Position numbers and translations under genes: made by a program. From the NCBI GenBank assembly GCA_947494325.1, contig CANLUS010000003.1, positions 186,001 through 250,000 on the forward strand: a DNA stretch of 64,000 nucleotides, in the 5' to 3' direction. Shown piece by piece: positions 8,172 through 17,606 of this stretch (its first letter is position 1; each line of letters opens with the position of its first letter). This DNA comes from an uncultured Flavobacteriaceae bacterium (lineage in GTDB: Bacteria; Bacteroidota; Bacteroidia; Flavobacteriales; Flavobacteriaceae). The notes below the pieces were generated by a model. It was not told where the DNA came from. It worked only from the letters and a program-made list of their open reading frames with translations, and made no database searches.

Positions 8172-10190
8172 TTGACCTATTTCCTATCACATATTTATTT
8201 GATCATTATTTTCCTTTTTTTTCATACTTCTGTAGTAACTCCAACTCATTTTCAGAACGATAAGGATAGTATTGAAATATACTTACGTGATGCTAAAAAT
8301 TCAGAATTTGATCTCGATACGAGGAAAGAATTTTTAGCGAAAGCCTATAGTTTAAATCTAGAACAAGGCATTGATTCTATAAGAAATAAGTACTTACTTA
8401 AAATTTCTTTTCGTTTTTATGCTCTGAATGATTCTCTAAATTTTAGACGAATAAATAAGGAGTCTATTTTGTTATCGGAACAGCTTAGAGATTCGTCAAG
8501 TCTCGCTGCAAATTATTGGGATTTAGCTGGGTTTTATTCTAGGAACGGGATCAAGGATAGTGCTTATTATGTGTATTCTAGAGCACAGAAAATATATGGG
8601 GGCATGGGGAATGATAATTTCGAAGGAAGAATGCTACTTGGGATGGCTATTATGCAATCTGATGTAAAAGATTTTACTGGGAGTGAAATAACCACTATTA
8701 AAGCTATTTCTAAGCTTAAACCTTTAAAAGATTATCGATCATTATATAGGTGTTATAATAATTTGGCAATTGGTTTTAATAATTTAGAAGAATATGATGA
8801 ATCCATCGAAAACCATCTAATAGCACTTGATTATCAAAAAAAAATAAAAGGAAAAAATACGTTTGAAGCTACTACCTTAAACAATATAGGAGTGGTCTAT
8901 AAAAATAAAGGAGATTATCAAAATGCTGTTTTAAATTATCGTTTGGCGCTGAAGACTCCAAATTTAAAATCAAGAAATACGAAACTGTATGCTATGTTGC
9001 TCGATAATTTAGCATACTGTGAGTTTAAAATGAATATTCATTTTGACCTTAAAGAACGATTTTACGAATCGCTAAAAATACGAGATAGTATCAATGATTT
9101 TATGGGTATTGCCATGAACAAATTGCATTTGGCAGAATACTACATATCTATTAAAGACTCTGCAAAGGCTAAGCAGTTCGCGTTTGAAGTGAGTGAGTTG
9201 TCAGAAAAAACCCAAAACTATCGTGAATTGCTTCCTTCATTACTTTTATTATCGAAATTAGATACTAAAAATAGTGCAAAGTATATTGATAAGTATGTTC
9301 GGCTTAATGATAGTTTAAATAGACAAGAGAGAACTATTCGAAATAAATTTGCGAGAATTCAATTTCAAACAGACGAGTTTATTGTTAAAAACAAAAAGTT
9401 AAGTCAAGCGAATGAAACTATTTTGATCGTATCTATTTTGACTATTTTGTTTGGAGTCTTATTATATATCATAAGATCTCAACGAGTAAGAAATAAAAAT
9501 CTATTATTAGAAAAAGAGCAGCAAAAAGCGAATGAAGATATTTACAATTTAATGATTGTACAACAAAATAAGTTAGATGAAGGAAGTAAGATAGAAAAGA
9601 AACGAATATCTGAAGAGTTACACGACGGTGTATTGGGAAAATTGTTTGGGACACGATTGATTCTCGGTAATTTGAATGCAAATACCGATAAAGAAACAGT
9701 ACAAAAGAGAGAGAAGTATATTAATGATCTTCAGGAAATTGAAGAAGAAATTAGAAATGTTTCTCATGAATTAAAAGGTGACTCTAAAATTGTAAACTCC
9801 AATATTGGATATGAAACTTTAATAGAAAACTTGTTGCTAGATCAGAGTGCCATAACATACTTTAATTTTGAATTTAAAAACGACAAGAATATTCTATGGA
9901 CTGAAAAAGAAGGACAGTTAAAAATGAATTTATATCGTATCATACAAGAGGCTACTCAAAATATTAATAAGTACGCAAAAGCGAAGAATGTATATGTCGA
10001 ATTTAGCATTGAAAATGAGCAATTGGTTTTGGTTATAAAAGATGATGGCGTTGGATTTAATCAACTATCTAAAACTAATGGTATTGGTTTACAAAACATT
10101 AAATCGAGAGCTGAAAAATTTAATGGAAAAGTTGAACTAATTTCTGTTTTAAATCAAGGAACATCCTTAAAAATAATCATTCCAAATTAG
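8172..10190 (+). CDS. TPR-containing sensor histidine kinase (NarL-partner type)
   Basis: A 672-residue membrane sensor. A hydrophobic signal segment comes first, then extracytoplasmic TPR-like helices (~95-380, with NNIGVVYKNKGDYQNAVLNY typical), a transmembrane helix near 417-437 (ETILIVSILTILFGVLLYII), a coiled coil, the phospho-acceptor helix EKKRISEELHDGVLGKL with His484, and a C-terminal ATPase domain (DDGVGFN, GIGLQNIKSRAEKFNG). The start is TTG: an in-frame TAA immediately precedes it, no ATG occurs before the signal segment, and the promoter places the RNA start just upstream. The partner is the NarL-type regulator 97 bp downstream. The signal is unknown; such TPR kinases in Bacteroidetes usually respond to envelope or nutrient cues. 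Confidence 0.9.
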   Translation: MTYFLSHIYLIIIFLFFHTSVVTPTHFQNDKDSIEIYLRDAKNSEFDLDTRKEFLAKAYSLNLEQGIDSIRNKYLLKISFRFYALNDSLNFRRINKESILLSEQLRDSSSLAANYWDLAGFYSRNGIKDSAYYVYSRAQKIYGGMGNDNFEGRMLLGMAIMQSDVKDFTGSEITTIKAISKLKPLKDYRSLYRCYNNLAIGFNNLEEYDESIENHLIALDYQKKIKGKNTFEATTLNNIGVVYKNKGDYQNAVLNYRLALKTPNLKSRNTKLYAMLLDNLAYCEFKMNIHFDLKERFYESLKIRDSINDFMGIAMNKLHLAEYYISIKDSAKAKQFAFEVSELSEKTQNYRELLPSLLLLSKLDTKNSAKYIDKYVRLNDSLNRQERTIRNKFARIQFQTDEFIVKNKKLSQANETILIVSILTILFGVLLYIIRSQRVRNKNLLLEKEQQKANEDIYNLMIVQQNKLDEGSKIEKKRISEELHDGVLGKLFGTRLILGNLNANTDKETVQKREKYINDLQEIEEEIRNVSHELKGDSKIVNSNIGYETLIENLLLDQSAITYFNFEFKNDKNILWTEKEGQLKMNLYRIIQEATQNINKYAKAKNVYVEFSIENEQLVLVIKDDGVGFNQLSKTNGIGLQNIKSRAEKFNGKVELISVLNQGTSLKIIIPN

Positions 10191-10287
10191 TAGAATGTCA
10201 TTATAATTTTTTCAGATTTATCTTTTTTTTGAATATATTTTTCTAATTTTAAGGAATCGCTAGTGTACATTTATAAATATATTCCCT

Positions 10288-10965
10288 ATGAAAAAGAAGC
10301 TGAAATTATTAATTGTAGATGATCACCCAATGATCGTCGAAGCCTATAAAAATATGCTTGAATCCAACAACTTCGATCAGTACGATTTTGTTATCGATAT
10401 AGCTCATGATTGCGATTCGGCAATTACTAAATTACAAGGTGCCACCAAGAAAGAACCCTATGATATTTTGTTTTCGGATATTAAATTGCCGGCATCTTCT
10501 GATGGTGAAATTATTTCAGGTGAAGGGCTTGCAGTTTATGCGAAAAAAATAGTACCCAAATTAAAGATCGTGATACTCACAATGTTCAATGAGAATCATA
10601 GAATTCACAATATTTTAAAAACAGTGAACCCTGACGGATTATTGATTAAAAATGATCTTACTCCAGATGAATTTTTAATTGCCTTTAATACTATTGTCAC
10701 CGACCCTCCGTACTATAGCAATACTGTTACTAAGTTCTTCAGAAATCAAACCATGAACTTTGGAGAGACGCTATTAGATGAGGTCAATAGAAAAATTATT
10801 TTCCACCTTTCCAAAGGTGTAAAAACTAAAAACTTAGTAAATTATATTAACCTGTCACTGAGTGCAATAGAAAAAAGGAAAATTCAAATTAAAAATTTAT
10901 TAGAGTTAGAAAAGGCAAATGATGAGGACATCATTGGAGAAGCCAGAAGAAGAGGTTTTATATAG
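10288..10965 (+). CDS. NarL/LuxR-type response regulator
   Basis: 225 residues: an N-terminal receiver with the acidic pair in LLIVDDHPM, phospho-acceptor Asp64 (ILFSDIKLP), the Thr in VILTMF and the Lys in LLIKND. A C-terminal helix-turn-helix follows (residues ~160-205, with KGVKTKNLVNYINLSLSAIE), shorter and more divergent than a classic GerE domain. It is the cognate regulator of the upstream TPR kinase. It ends 21 bp from the converging GT2 gene. Targets are unknown. Confidence 0.88.
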   Translation: MKKKLKLLIVDDHPMIVEAYKNMLESNNFDQYDFVIDIAHDCDSAITKLQGATKKEPYDILFSDIKLPASSDGEIISGEGLAVYAKKIVPKLKIVILTMFNENHRIHNILKTVNPDGLLIKNDLTPDEFLIAFNTIVTDPPYYSNTVTKFFRNQTMNFGETLLDEVNRKIIFHLSKGVKTKNLVNYINLSLSAIEKRKIQIKNLLELEKANDEDIIGEARRRGFI

Positions 10966-10986
10966 ATCTTAGTCTGGCTAATTTTC

Positions 10987-11610
10987 TTAGATAGTTACCA
11001 TATCTAACCTCATAATTTTTTCAGATCCGAAGTATTTTTTTATCCGCTTCATAAGCTCAATTTCTACTGACCACACTGAATTAAATTCGTTGTTGTATAA
11101 CTTAGGAATTGATGTTGTTCGATATACTTTTGTACTATATGGAAGATCCGTCATGATAAATCCTAGTAAAAAGAATGCAACAATTTTAGAAAGAAAACCG
11201 TTAAAGTAATTTCTTCCTATTTTTCCGTTTCCCAATTCTTTCGAACCGTATATGAGAGATAAGTCTTTATTTTCATGTATTGTTTGAACTAACCTTTCAA
11301 TATCACTAAAGTCTATGGATAGATCAGCTTCAATCGATCCGATATAGTCTACATCATGTCTGTTAAAAAAATAACGAGCACCAACTCTTACTGCGGCCGC
11401 CTTTCCTTTATTTTTCTTCATATCAATGATACTCACTTTTATTGTTCTTTGATTCTTAATATGATGCAGAACTTCTAAAGTATTGTCTTTACTGCCATTA
11501 TTCACGAAACACAAATGATAGTCATCATTTTTTTGTATAAAACTAATAAACGCTTCGACATTTAAGCTATTTGCTTCATTAAAGCAAGGTATAATAATTC
11601 CTGTTTTCAT
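10987..11610 (-). CDS. Family 2 glycosyltransferase, short paralogue
   Basis: This 207-residue protein has the GT2 start IIPCFNEANSL, the nucleotide-binding FVNNGSKDNTLEV and the metal-binding acidic motif as EADLSIDF (DAD in most relatives). It is clearly paralogous to the GT2 half of the receiver fusion at 20165-21310, but stops about 40 residues earlier and lacks the paralogue's EQPLKKWIHVDGSKLSM tail. A hydrophobic stretch (SKIVAFFLLGFIMTDL) may be a membrane anchor. It could be active, or an accessory/regulatory subunit. It is divergent from the GT-C operon, across a three-repeat phased operator. Probable role: glycosyl transfer onto a lipid carrier in exopolysaccharide synthesis. Confidence 0.85.
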   Translation of the reverse strand: MKTGIIIPCFNEANSLNVEAFISFIQKNDDYHLCFVNNGSKDNTLEVLHHIKNQRTIKVSIIDMKKNKGKAAAVRVGARYFFNRHDVDYIGSIEADLSIDFSDIERLVQTIHENKDLSLIYGSKELGNGKIGRNYFNGFLSKIVAFFLLGFIMTDLPYSTKVYRTTSIPKLYNNEFNSVWSVEIELMKRIKKYFGSEKIMRLDMVTI

Positions 11611-11632
11611 AACGTTTTGATTTATTTATGGT

Positions 11633-11721
11633 CAAATGTATCCGCAATTCGATGCTATTTCATGATATTTTCGATGAAAAGACGTTTTATGATGATGAAT
11701 GATATTTTCCTTTCGATAATT
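11633..11721 (-). promoter_or_regulatory. Phased-repeat operator and promoter (site A)
   Basis: Three 9-mers in plus-strand reading, TCGATGAAA (11671), ATGATGAAT (11692) and TCGATAATT (11713), are exactly 21 bp apart. The repeat nearest the short GT2 gene is 30 bp from TACATTTG (-7 box, minus strand 11640-11633). The start codon is 23 nt beyond. The geometry is that of a LytTR activator site. The plus-strand GT-C operon starts 62 bp away and may share it (weak -7 TATCTTTA at 11749). Confidence 0.65.
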
Positions 11722-11782
11722 ACTATCGACTGAAACCAAAGATTATTATATCTTTAAGAATTGTAAACATATTAAGTTATTG

Positions 11783-14700
11783 ATGAAACCGTCAACCAAT
11801 AAATATTTAATTTCTGCGCTGCTCATTGGTTTGGTCTTTCACGGTGCTTCGATGTTTTTTACACTTGAAAGTACTTATGATGCATTGATCCATTTATTTT
11901 TTGCTGATCATTATGCAACTTCTTGGTTCGAACCTTGGAATTTTAAATGGTATACTGGATTTACAGTAATGAGTTACCCGCCGTTGGTTCATCAAGTCAT
12001 TGGATTTTTGTCGCTATTAGGCGGTTTGAAATTTGGCCTTTTTACGGTTGCTATGATTTCGGTTATCTTATTTATTACGGGTGTTTATCGTTTTTCATTA
12101 CTTATAACTTCGAATAGAAAAGTAGCAGGGTATGCTGCCATACTTGCAGTGTTTTCTTCATCATTTGCAGAGACCTTACACTTGTTTGGTCAACTTCCGA
12201 GTATTGTTGGTGTTTCAATATTAATGCATGCGTTGCCCGAAATTTATTTATGGTTGAAACTTGGTAAACTGAAATACTTCTTCACTTCTTTATCATTTAT
12301 TGCGGTTACCGTTTGTTCACATCATGTAACTCCAATCTTTGGAATGATTTTCTTTATTTTCCCATTAATTGGAATGGTTCTTATGGATGATGCTGCAGAG
12401 CGTGTGAATTCAATTAAGGAAGTTACATTTAAACAGTTTTTTCAATCGTTTAAGAAGTTGTTTAAGCGAATAATAGGTTTCGGGATGTCTTCTTTGGTTA
12501 TCATTATTGTGTGTATTCTGCCTTATTGGATTAATACAAAGAACAATCCAATAACTCAGGTTCCAATACCACATGGCTCTAGGGATAATTTCATTGAAAT
12601 TGCTTCTTCAGGATTAGTATTCTTTTTAATTCCATGGGGTGTACTACTCATACTCTTACCATATATCTTTTATCGTTACTTCTCTAAACGATTTTTGTTT
12701 TATGGCATTTCGATGACCATTTTGTTTATTTTGGGGTCGGGAGGAACGACGCCTATTCCTAAACTATTCTTAGGAGAAAATGCTTTTAATATTTTAACAT
12801 TAGACCGTTTTACACTATGGGCATCTATTTTAGCGTTGCCACTTTTTGGAGAATTTGTTTTTAGAATGATCGAAGGAGATCTCAAAACGTTAATAGTAGC
12901 TAAACTCGGTAGCGTTTATTATCGATTATTCGGAGCTTTTTTAGGAGGATTACTACTGTTTATGACGATTTTCACCATCAATCTTGGCAATTTTAGACCT
13001 TCACAGCCCCAACCAATAAAAATGCTCCCGATTGTTAGTTTTTTGAATCAAGATCAACATGACCAGTGGCGTTATTTGACATTAGGTTTTGGTGATCAAA
13101 TGGCTTGGTTGTCTACACAAACAAAAGCAATGACAGTAGATGGCAATTACCATTCTGCGCGTCAGTTACCTGAATTAACAACCAAAGCTATTGAACGTTT
13201 AGAAAACTCTAAATTTAAAGGTATAGAAGGGATTGGATCGTTACAACAATTTTTAACGGTACCCGAAAAATATAATTTGAAATATATTTTTTCGAATGAT
13301 AAATTTTATGACCCAATATTATATTTTTCTGGTTGGCATCGCTTGCGTCAATTAGAGAATGGTATTATGGTTTGGGAACGCCTAAATATTCCTCCAGTAT
13401 CCTCTATTTTACCCAAGAATAATATCGCGACCTGGCAAAAAATTATGTGGGGAATTGTTCCGTTTCTAACGATCATTATCGCTGTTTTATTAAATATTCG
13501 GATTGTTTGGATACGAACTTTGAATAAGAAGTTACAGCCTTCACCAGTTTATTTGAATTTTAACAATACATATTCAAAATTTTCAAATACCCTATGTAAC
13601 ATTACGCACGTTTGGAGTTTTATTTTAATTATTATAACGTGCATTGGTCTTTATAGAAGTTATATTAAAAGTGATGCGCATCGAAGCCCAACAAATGCCT
13701 TGCTTTCGTATTATGATGCACTTGATTTTAAGGAGTTTGAAAAAGCCTTTAAACTGATAGACAAGGAAGCCAATCTATCTATTGCACAATACATGTTAGA
13801 AATATCTGTGACAGATGGACTCTTAAGCTCTTATGCAAAATTAGATGCAATAGATTGTGAAGTAGAGAAAATTAATGATACCATTGCGAATGCTAGGGTT
13901 ATGACAGAATGGATAACACCATTAGAGAAAATACAGAAAACCTTTTATAAATCGCTGATTAAAAGAAATAACAAATGGTTTATAAAACCTGAGAAGCTAG
14001 ATGCTGATTTGCCTCCAGATCAGTTGTATTCGCAAAATGCTAGCATTTATGTGAATCACGGAAGACGACGGATTACTACGGAGCAAACACATCATGAAGA
14101 TTTATTGAAACAGCCAGTCATTGAAATACTTTCAGCAAAATTGGTGAAAAAAGGAACGCAATATGCCATTATTGGTGAAATTCAAAACGTAGATAATGTG
14201 CCCGCCGATGTTATTTTAAAAGGTTCGCTGTATGCTGATGATAATACAGAATTAGCTAGTTATAACTCGAAATATCATGTGAAACATAAGTTAATGCCCA
14301 AAGAAGTGTCGAGCTTTAGAGTTAATTTTGAAGGAATTGCGTGGTCTGATATTACTGATGAAATACCGTCTACTTTTGATCCAGATGAATTTACCGACGT
14401 CGAATTTATAAAGGATCCGATGAAGTTTAATTTGCATATTGCAGGAAACGTCTCTGGAGAAGATTTATTTAAAGATCTTACCGTAAGCAATATTCAATTT
14501 GAAGAGAATACCATAACGGGTACCTTGTTCAATTCTGGCGTTCAAGAAGTCACAGTACCTCAATTACTTTTTAGTTATTATAACGCAGAAAAAGAATTAA
14601 TATGGGTAGATCATACCTTTATAGATGAAGGTATCCGTCAGCAACGAAAAAGAGGTTTTAAATATAGTTATCCAACAGATGAAATAATTGATGTTATTTC

Positions 14701-14872
14701 GACAGATATGTCGAATTGTTTGGTAAATGGTTTGCCAAATGAAGATATTTCCCAGAAAATAGTACCTAATAGAATCGTGAATCATTCACATGATCAGTTA
14801 CAAAACATAAACCATCGAACTTTTAAATATTTAAAGATAGAGCTGAACAGTTTTATAGGCAATCCAAACTAA
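11783..14872 (+). CDS. GT-C-like multispan membrane protein with extracytoplasmic domains
   Basis: About 1029 residues. Residues 1-400 contain roughly ten membrane spans, with an early acidic/His loop (STYDALIHLFFADHYATSW) reminiscent of GT-C lipid-linked-sugar transferases. A further membrane helix lies near 560 and another near 615. Then come an NTF2-like domain (~640-760, beginning NALLSYYDALDFKEFEKAF) and a beta-rich C-terminal region. It probably works at the outer face of the inner membrane on a lipid-linked sugar or polymer. ATG 11783 is preferred to the TTG just before it. Its stop overlaps the next start (TAATG), so translation is probably coupled with the Ig-like and hydrolase genes. 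The GT-C call is by topology, not by a verified catalytic motif. Confidence 0.72.
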   Translation: MKPSTNKYLISALLIGLVFHGASMFFTLESTYDALIHLFFADHYATSWFEPWNFKWYTGFTVMSYPPLVHQVIGFLSLLGGLKFGLFTVAMISVILFITGVYRFSLLITSNRKVAGYAAILAVFSSSFAETLHLFGQLPSIVGVSILMHALPEIYLWLKLGKLKYFFTSLSFIAVTVCSHHVTPIFGMIFFIFPLIGMVLMDDAAERVNSIKEVTFKQFFQSFKKLFKRIIGFGMSSLVIIIVCILPYWINTKNNPITQVPIPHGSRDNFIEIASSGLVFFLIPWGVLLILLPYIFYRYFSKRFLFYGISMTILFILGSGGTTPIPKLFLGENAFNILTLDRFTLWASILALPLFGEFVFRMIEGDLKTLIVAKLGSVYYRLFGAFLGGLLLFMTIFTINLGNFRPSQPQPIKMLPIVSFLNQDQHDQWRYLTLGFGDQMAWLSTQTKAMTVDGNYHSARQLPELTTKAIERLENSKFKGIEGIGSLQQFLTVPEKYNLKYIFSNDKFYDPILYFSGWHRLRQLENGIMVWERLNIPPVSSILPKNNIATWQKIMWGIVPFLTIIIAVLLNIRIVWIRTLNKKLQPSPVYLNFNNTYSKFSNTLCNITHVWSFILIIITCIGLYRSYIKSDAHRSPTNALLSYYDALDFKEFEKAFKLIDKEANLSIAQYMLEISVTDGLLSSYAKLDAIDCEVEKINDTIANARVMTEWITPLEKIQKTFYKSLIKRNNKWFIKPEKLDADLPPDQLYSQNASIYVNHGRRRITTEQTHHEDLLKQPVIEILSAKLVKKGTQYAIIGEIQNVDNVPADVILKGSLYADDNTELASYNSKYHVKHKLMPKEVSSFRVNFEGIAWSDITDEIPSTFDPDEFTDVEFIKDPMKFNLHIAGNVSGEDLFKDLTVSNIQFEENTITGTLFNSGVQEVTVPQLLFSYYNAEKELIWVDHTFIDEGIRQQRKRGFKYSYPTDEIIDVISTDMSNCLVNGLPNEDISQKIVPNRIVNHSHDQLQNINHRTFKYLKIELNSFIGNPN

Positions 14873-16086
14873 TGAATAAAACAAAAACATATATACTTCT
14901 GTTGTTGGTTATTCTAACCACTTCCTTTGTAATCATAACTGATAAAGAAGAATATGTTATAAAGTTGGAATCAACAAAGGAGGTTTTTAATGCTGGTGAA
15001 GAAATTGTGTTGACATTTACGTTCTCCGGAGAGAAAATGCCAGAATTATACTTTTCTAATAGTTATGGCTCCAGTATATCATCTCCAATAAAAAAAGAGA
15101 ATCGATTAGTATATGATCTTACGCAAGATCTAAATCATAGGACCGGATTTGTAAATTGGAAATTAACTCTTGATGATAAAAAGAGTATCGAAGGCTCTTT
15201 CGAAATTATTCCTGATAAAAAAGTCGATCAAATCGAATCTTATCTCGGGCCGAATAGTATTCAGGCAGGAGATAAAGATTTTGCAATGATGGTATTGTTA
15301 TTACATGATAAGTATGGGAATCCAGCAGCTGATAGCACCCAAGCTACGTTTAAAAGTCAATATCTAACGGACGAATCTTCCTTTATTGAGAGTTCTTTTA
15401 ACTTAATATCATACAGGAATTTCTACGCAACTAAGAAAGCAGGAAGAATATTAGTGAGTTCAGAAAGTGACAACACTTTTTCGAAAGAATATACCATTGA
15501 TGTTTTACCTAATATTCCGACTGATTTTACAATTTCAACAAGTAGAAACCATACCTATGCCGATGGCAATCAACTAACAAAATTTTCAACATCGATTATT
15601 AAAGATGTAAATGACAATATAGTTAGCGATGGGACTTTTGTAAATTTTTTCATTCGTAACAAGAAAGGGCATATTTTAAAAACGTCTGGAACAACGATTC
15701 GTGGGATTGCAACGGCCAGTATGATACATCCTGATAGTCCTGACGAATGGCAGGTTAAGGCCTATATTCCGGGCATGGCTGAAAGTGATGAAATTAAATT
15801 AGCGTACAAAAGAGCGATTCAAGATTTTCAGATTTCATTTGATATAGAAACAAGTACTTTAAATGTATTCGACCTCAAAAGTTTTATGAATCAATTTATT
15901 CCTGACGGACAGCGTGTCACTTTACATATAGTAAAAGATAAAAAACGCGTAGCAACCCTCTATGAAACCTCGAAAAACGGAGAAGCCTCATTTATGCTAA
16001 AAGAGAAAATTTTATCAAAAGGCAGTTATGAATTTGAAGTACATGTTGCAGGACTTTCAACCACTATATCTCATCAAAGTTTATGA
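14872..16086 (+). CDS. Secreted protein with bacterial Ig-like domains
   Basis: 404 residues. An N-terminal hydrophobic segment (TYILLLLVILTTSFVII) exports or anchors it. Several beta-sandwich segments follow: one around residues 25-120, a Big-1/invasin-like unit around 130-210 (LLLHDKYGNPAADSTQATF) and another around 215-320 (VNDNIVSDGTFVNFFIRNKK). No enzymatic motif is seen. It is the middle gene of a three-gene unit, overlapping its neighbours by 1 and 4 bp. It is probably a scaffold or polymer-binding partner of the GT-C protein and the GH5-like hydrolase; that role is inferred from context. Confidence 0.75.
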   Translation: MNKTKTYILLLLVILTTSFVIITDKEEYVIKLESTKEVFNAGEEIVLTFTFSGEKMPELYFSNSYGSSISSPIKKENRLVYDLTQDLNHRTGFVNWKLTLDDKKSIEGSFEIIPDKKVDQIESYLGPNSIQAGDKDFAMMVLLLHDKYGNPAADSTQATFKSQYLTDESSFIESSFNLISYRNFYATKKAGRILVSSESDNTFSKEYTIDVLPNIPTDFTISTSRNHTYADGNQLTKFSTSIIKDVNDNIVSDGTFVNFFIRNKKGHILKTSGTTIRGIATASMIHPDSPDEWQVKAYIPGMAESDEIKLAYKRAIQDFQISFDIETSTLNVFDLKSFMNQFIPDGQRVTLHIVKDKKRVATLYETSKNGEASFMLKEKILSKGSYEFEVHVAGLSTTISHQSL

Positions 16087-17606
16087 TTAATTTAAATAGA
16101 AATATTACTCGAAGTTTATTGCTCTTAGCATTCGTTGGAGTAAATATCTTGCTGATTTTTGGTATAGGGAAGGTGTTTAATTATTTAAACACTGGTGCTG
16201 ATAGAAGTAGCATGCTTCACTTAGAATTAAAAAAAGCCGAAAATTATACGCCTTCTTTAGAATGGTCTGAGAAAGTAAATGAAGGAAGAGTTATAGATCA
16301 ACAATCATTAAAAACGATAGAAAAAGACTACCTAAAAGCCTGGTATGTAAAACACGTTGCGTATAAGAATAATAACAAAACCGGCATAGAAGATTACTAT
16401 ACAGAAAGCGCACGAAAGAATATCTACAATTTTATTGAAACGAATAATCAGAAACAAGTATCGATAGAAGCTACTACCCTGGAGCATCATCCTACTTTAG
16501 AATTCTTTAGTGAAGATGGTCAGTTAGCTGTCATTACAGATGAAAATGTATCTGAGTACAAACGAATTTACAAGAAAGGTACCTTGGTAAATGAGGTAAA
16601 AGAAACAGCATCATATAAGGTTGTGCTCTTACTCGAAGATGGTTTTTGGCGTATTAGACATCTCTTAAAAACAGATGTGTCTAAGAAAGATGTAATTCAA
16701 AAATCAACCCAGGCATTACAAGACGATTTCAAGATTAAAGGAATCAATTATTACCCGCAAGCCACACCTTGGGACACTTTTGGAGAAGAATTTGATCTTG
16801 AAACTATTGGTGAAGACTTTGAAATTATCAAAAAAGCAGCATTAAATACGATAAGAATTTTTATACAATATGAAGATTTTGGAAAGGCAGAAGTAAAGGC
16901 TGAAAAAATAGAAAAATTAAAAAAAGTCCTTGACCTTGCAAATGACAAAGGTTTAAAGGTAATTGTTACCCTTTTTGATTTTTATGGGGATTATTCAGTT
17001 TTAGATTGGACTATGAATCAAAAGCATCTAGTAAAAATAGTTTCAACCTTTAAAGAGCACGAGGCAATTTTAGCCTGGGATGTGAAAAATGAACCTGATT
17101 TAGATTTTGATTCAAGAGGTAAATCAAACGTACTCGCTTGGTTAAATGAAATGATTGAGAATATTCGAAAAATCGATACAAAACATCTAGTAACTGTAGG
17201 TTGGGCGAAACATAAAAGTGTTTATTTATTGAAAGAAAAAGTTGATTTAATCTCATTTCATTATTATGAAGATATTGATGACTTTGAAGAAACGTATGTA
17301 AAAATTAGAACTGCTATTTCAGATAAGCCTCTCTTGTTAGGAGAGTTTGGGTATTCTTCATATGGAGGATTTTGGAAACCGTTTTCAGGTTCAAAAAACG
17401 GGCAACGCAATTTTTATAAAAAAATGCAAGATATGTTTAAAAAGAATGATGTTCATTTTATGTCTTGGACGTTATATGACTTCAAAAATGTTCCTAAAGA
17501 TGTCGTAGGAAGTTTGCCCTGGAGGCGAAGCCTCCAAAAAAGGTTCGGGTTTATTGATGTTAAAGGAAATCCCAAACCTGCTTTTGACTATATTTCTAGT
17601 AATTAA
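16083..17606 (+). CDS. Membrane-anchored GH5-like glycoside hydrolase
   Basis: 507 residues. An N-terminal membrane anchor (SLLLLAFVGVNILLIFGIGK) is followed by an NTF2-like domain (~75-205) and a TIM-barrel hydrolase from ~residue 218 (INYYPQATPWDTF). The putative acid/base is Glu337 in WDVKNEPDLD and the nucleophile Glu421 in LLLGEFGYSS, the two-glutamate retaining arrangement of clan GH-A. Polysaccharide export systems often carry such a trimming hydrolase (BcsZ, PelA and PgaB play this part), and its position in the locus suggests the same here. ATGA overlap with the upstream gene; the stop overlaps the converging GT4 gene by 11 bp. Substrate unknown. Confidence 0.82.
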   Translation: MINLNRNITRSLLLLAFVGVNILLIFGIGKVFNYLNTGADRSSMLHLELKKAENYTPSLEWSEKVNEGRVIDQQSLKTIEKDYLKAWYVKHVAYKNNNKTGIEDYYTESARKNIYNFIETNNQKQVSIEATTLEHHPTLEFFSEDGQLAVITDENVSEYKRIYKKGTLVNEVKETASYKVVLLLEDGFWRIRHLLKTDVSKKDVIQKSTQALQDDFKIKGINYYPQATPWDTFGEEFDLETIGEDFEIIKKAALNTIRIFIQYEDFGKAEVKAEKIEKLKKVLDLANDKGLKVIVTLFDFYGDYSVLDWTMNQKHLVKIVSTFKEHEAILAWDVKNEPDLDFDSRGKSNVLAWLNEMIENIRKIDTKHLVTVGWAKHKSVYLLKEKVDLISFHYYEDIDDFEETYVKIRTAISDKPLLLGEFGYSSYGGFWKPFSGSKNGQRNFYKKMQDMFKKNDVHFMSWTLYDFKNVPKDVVGSLPWRRSLQKRFGFIDVKGNPKPAFDYISSN

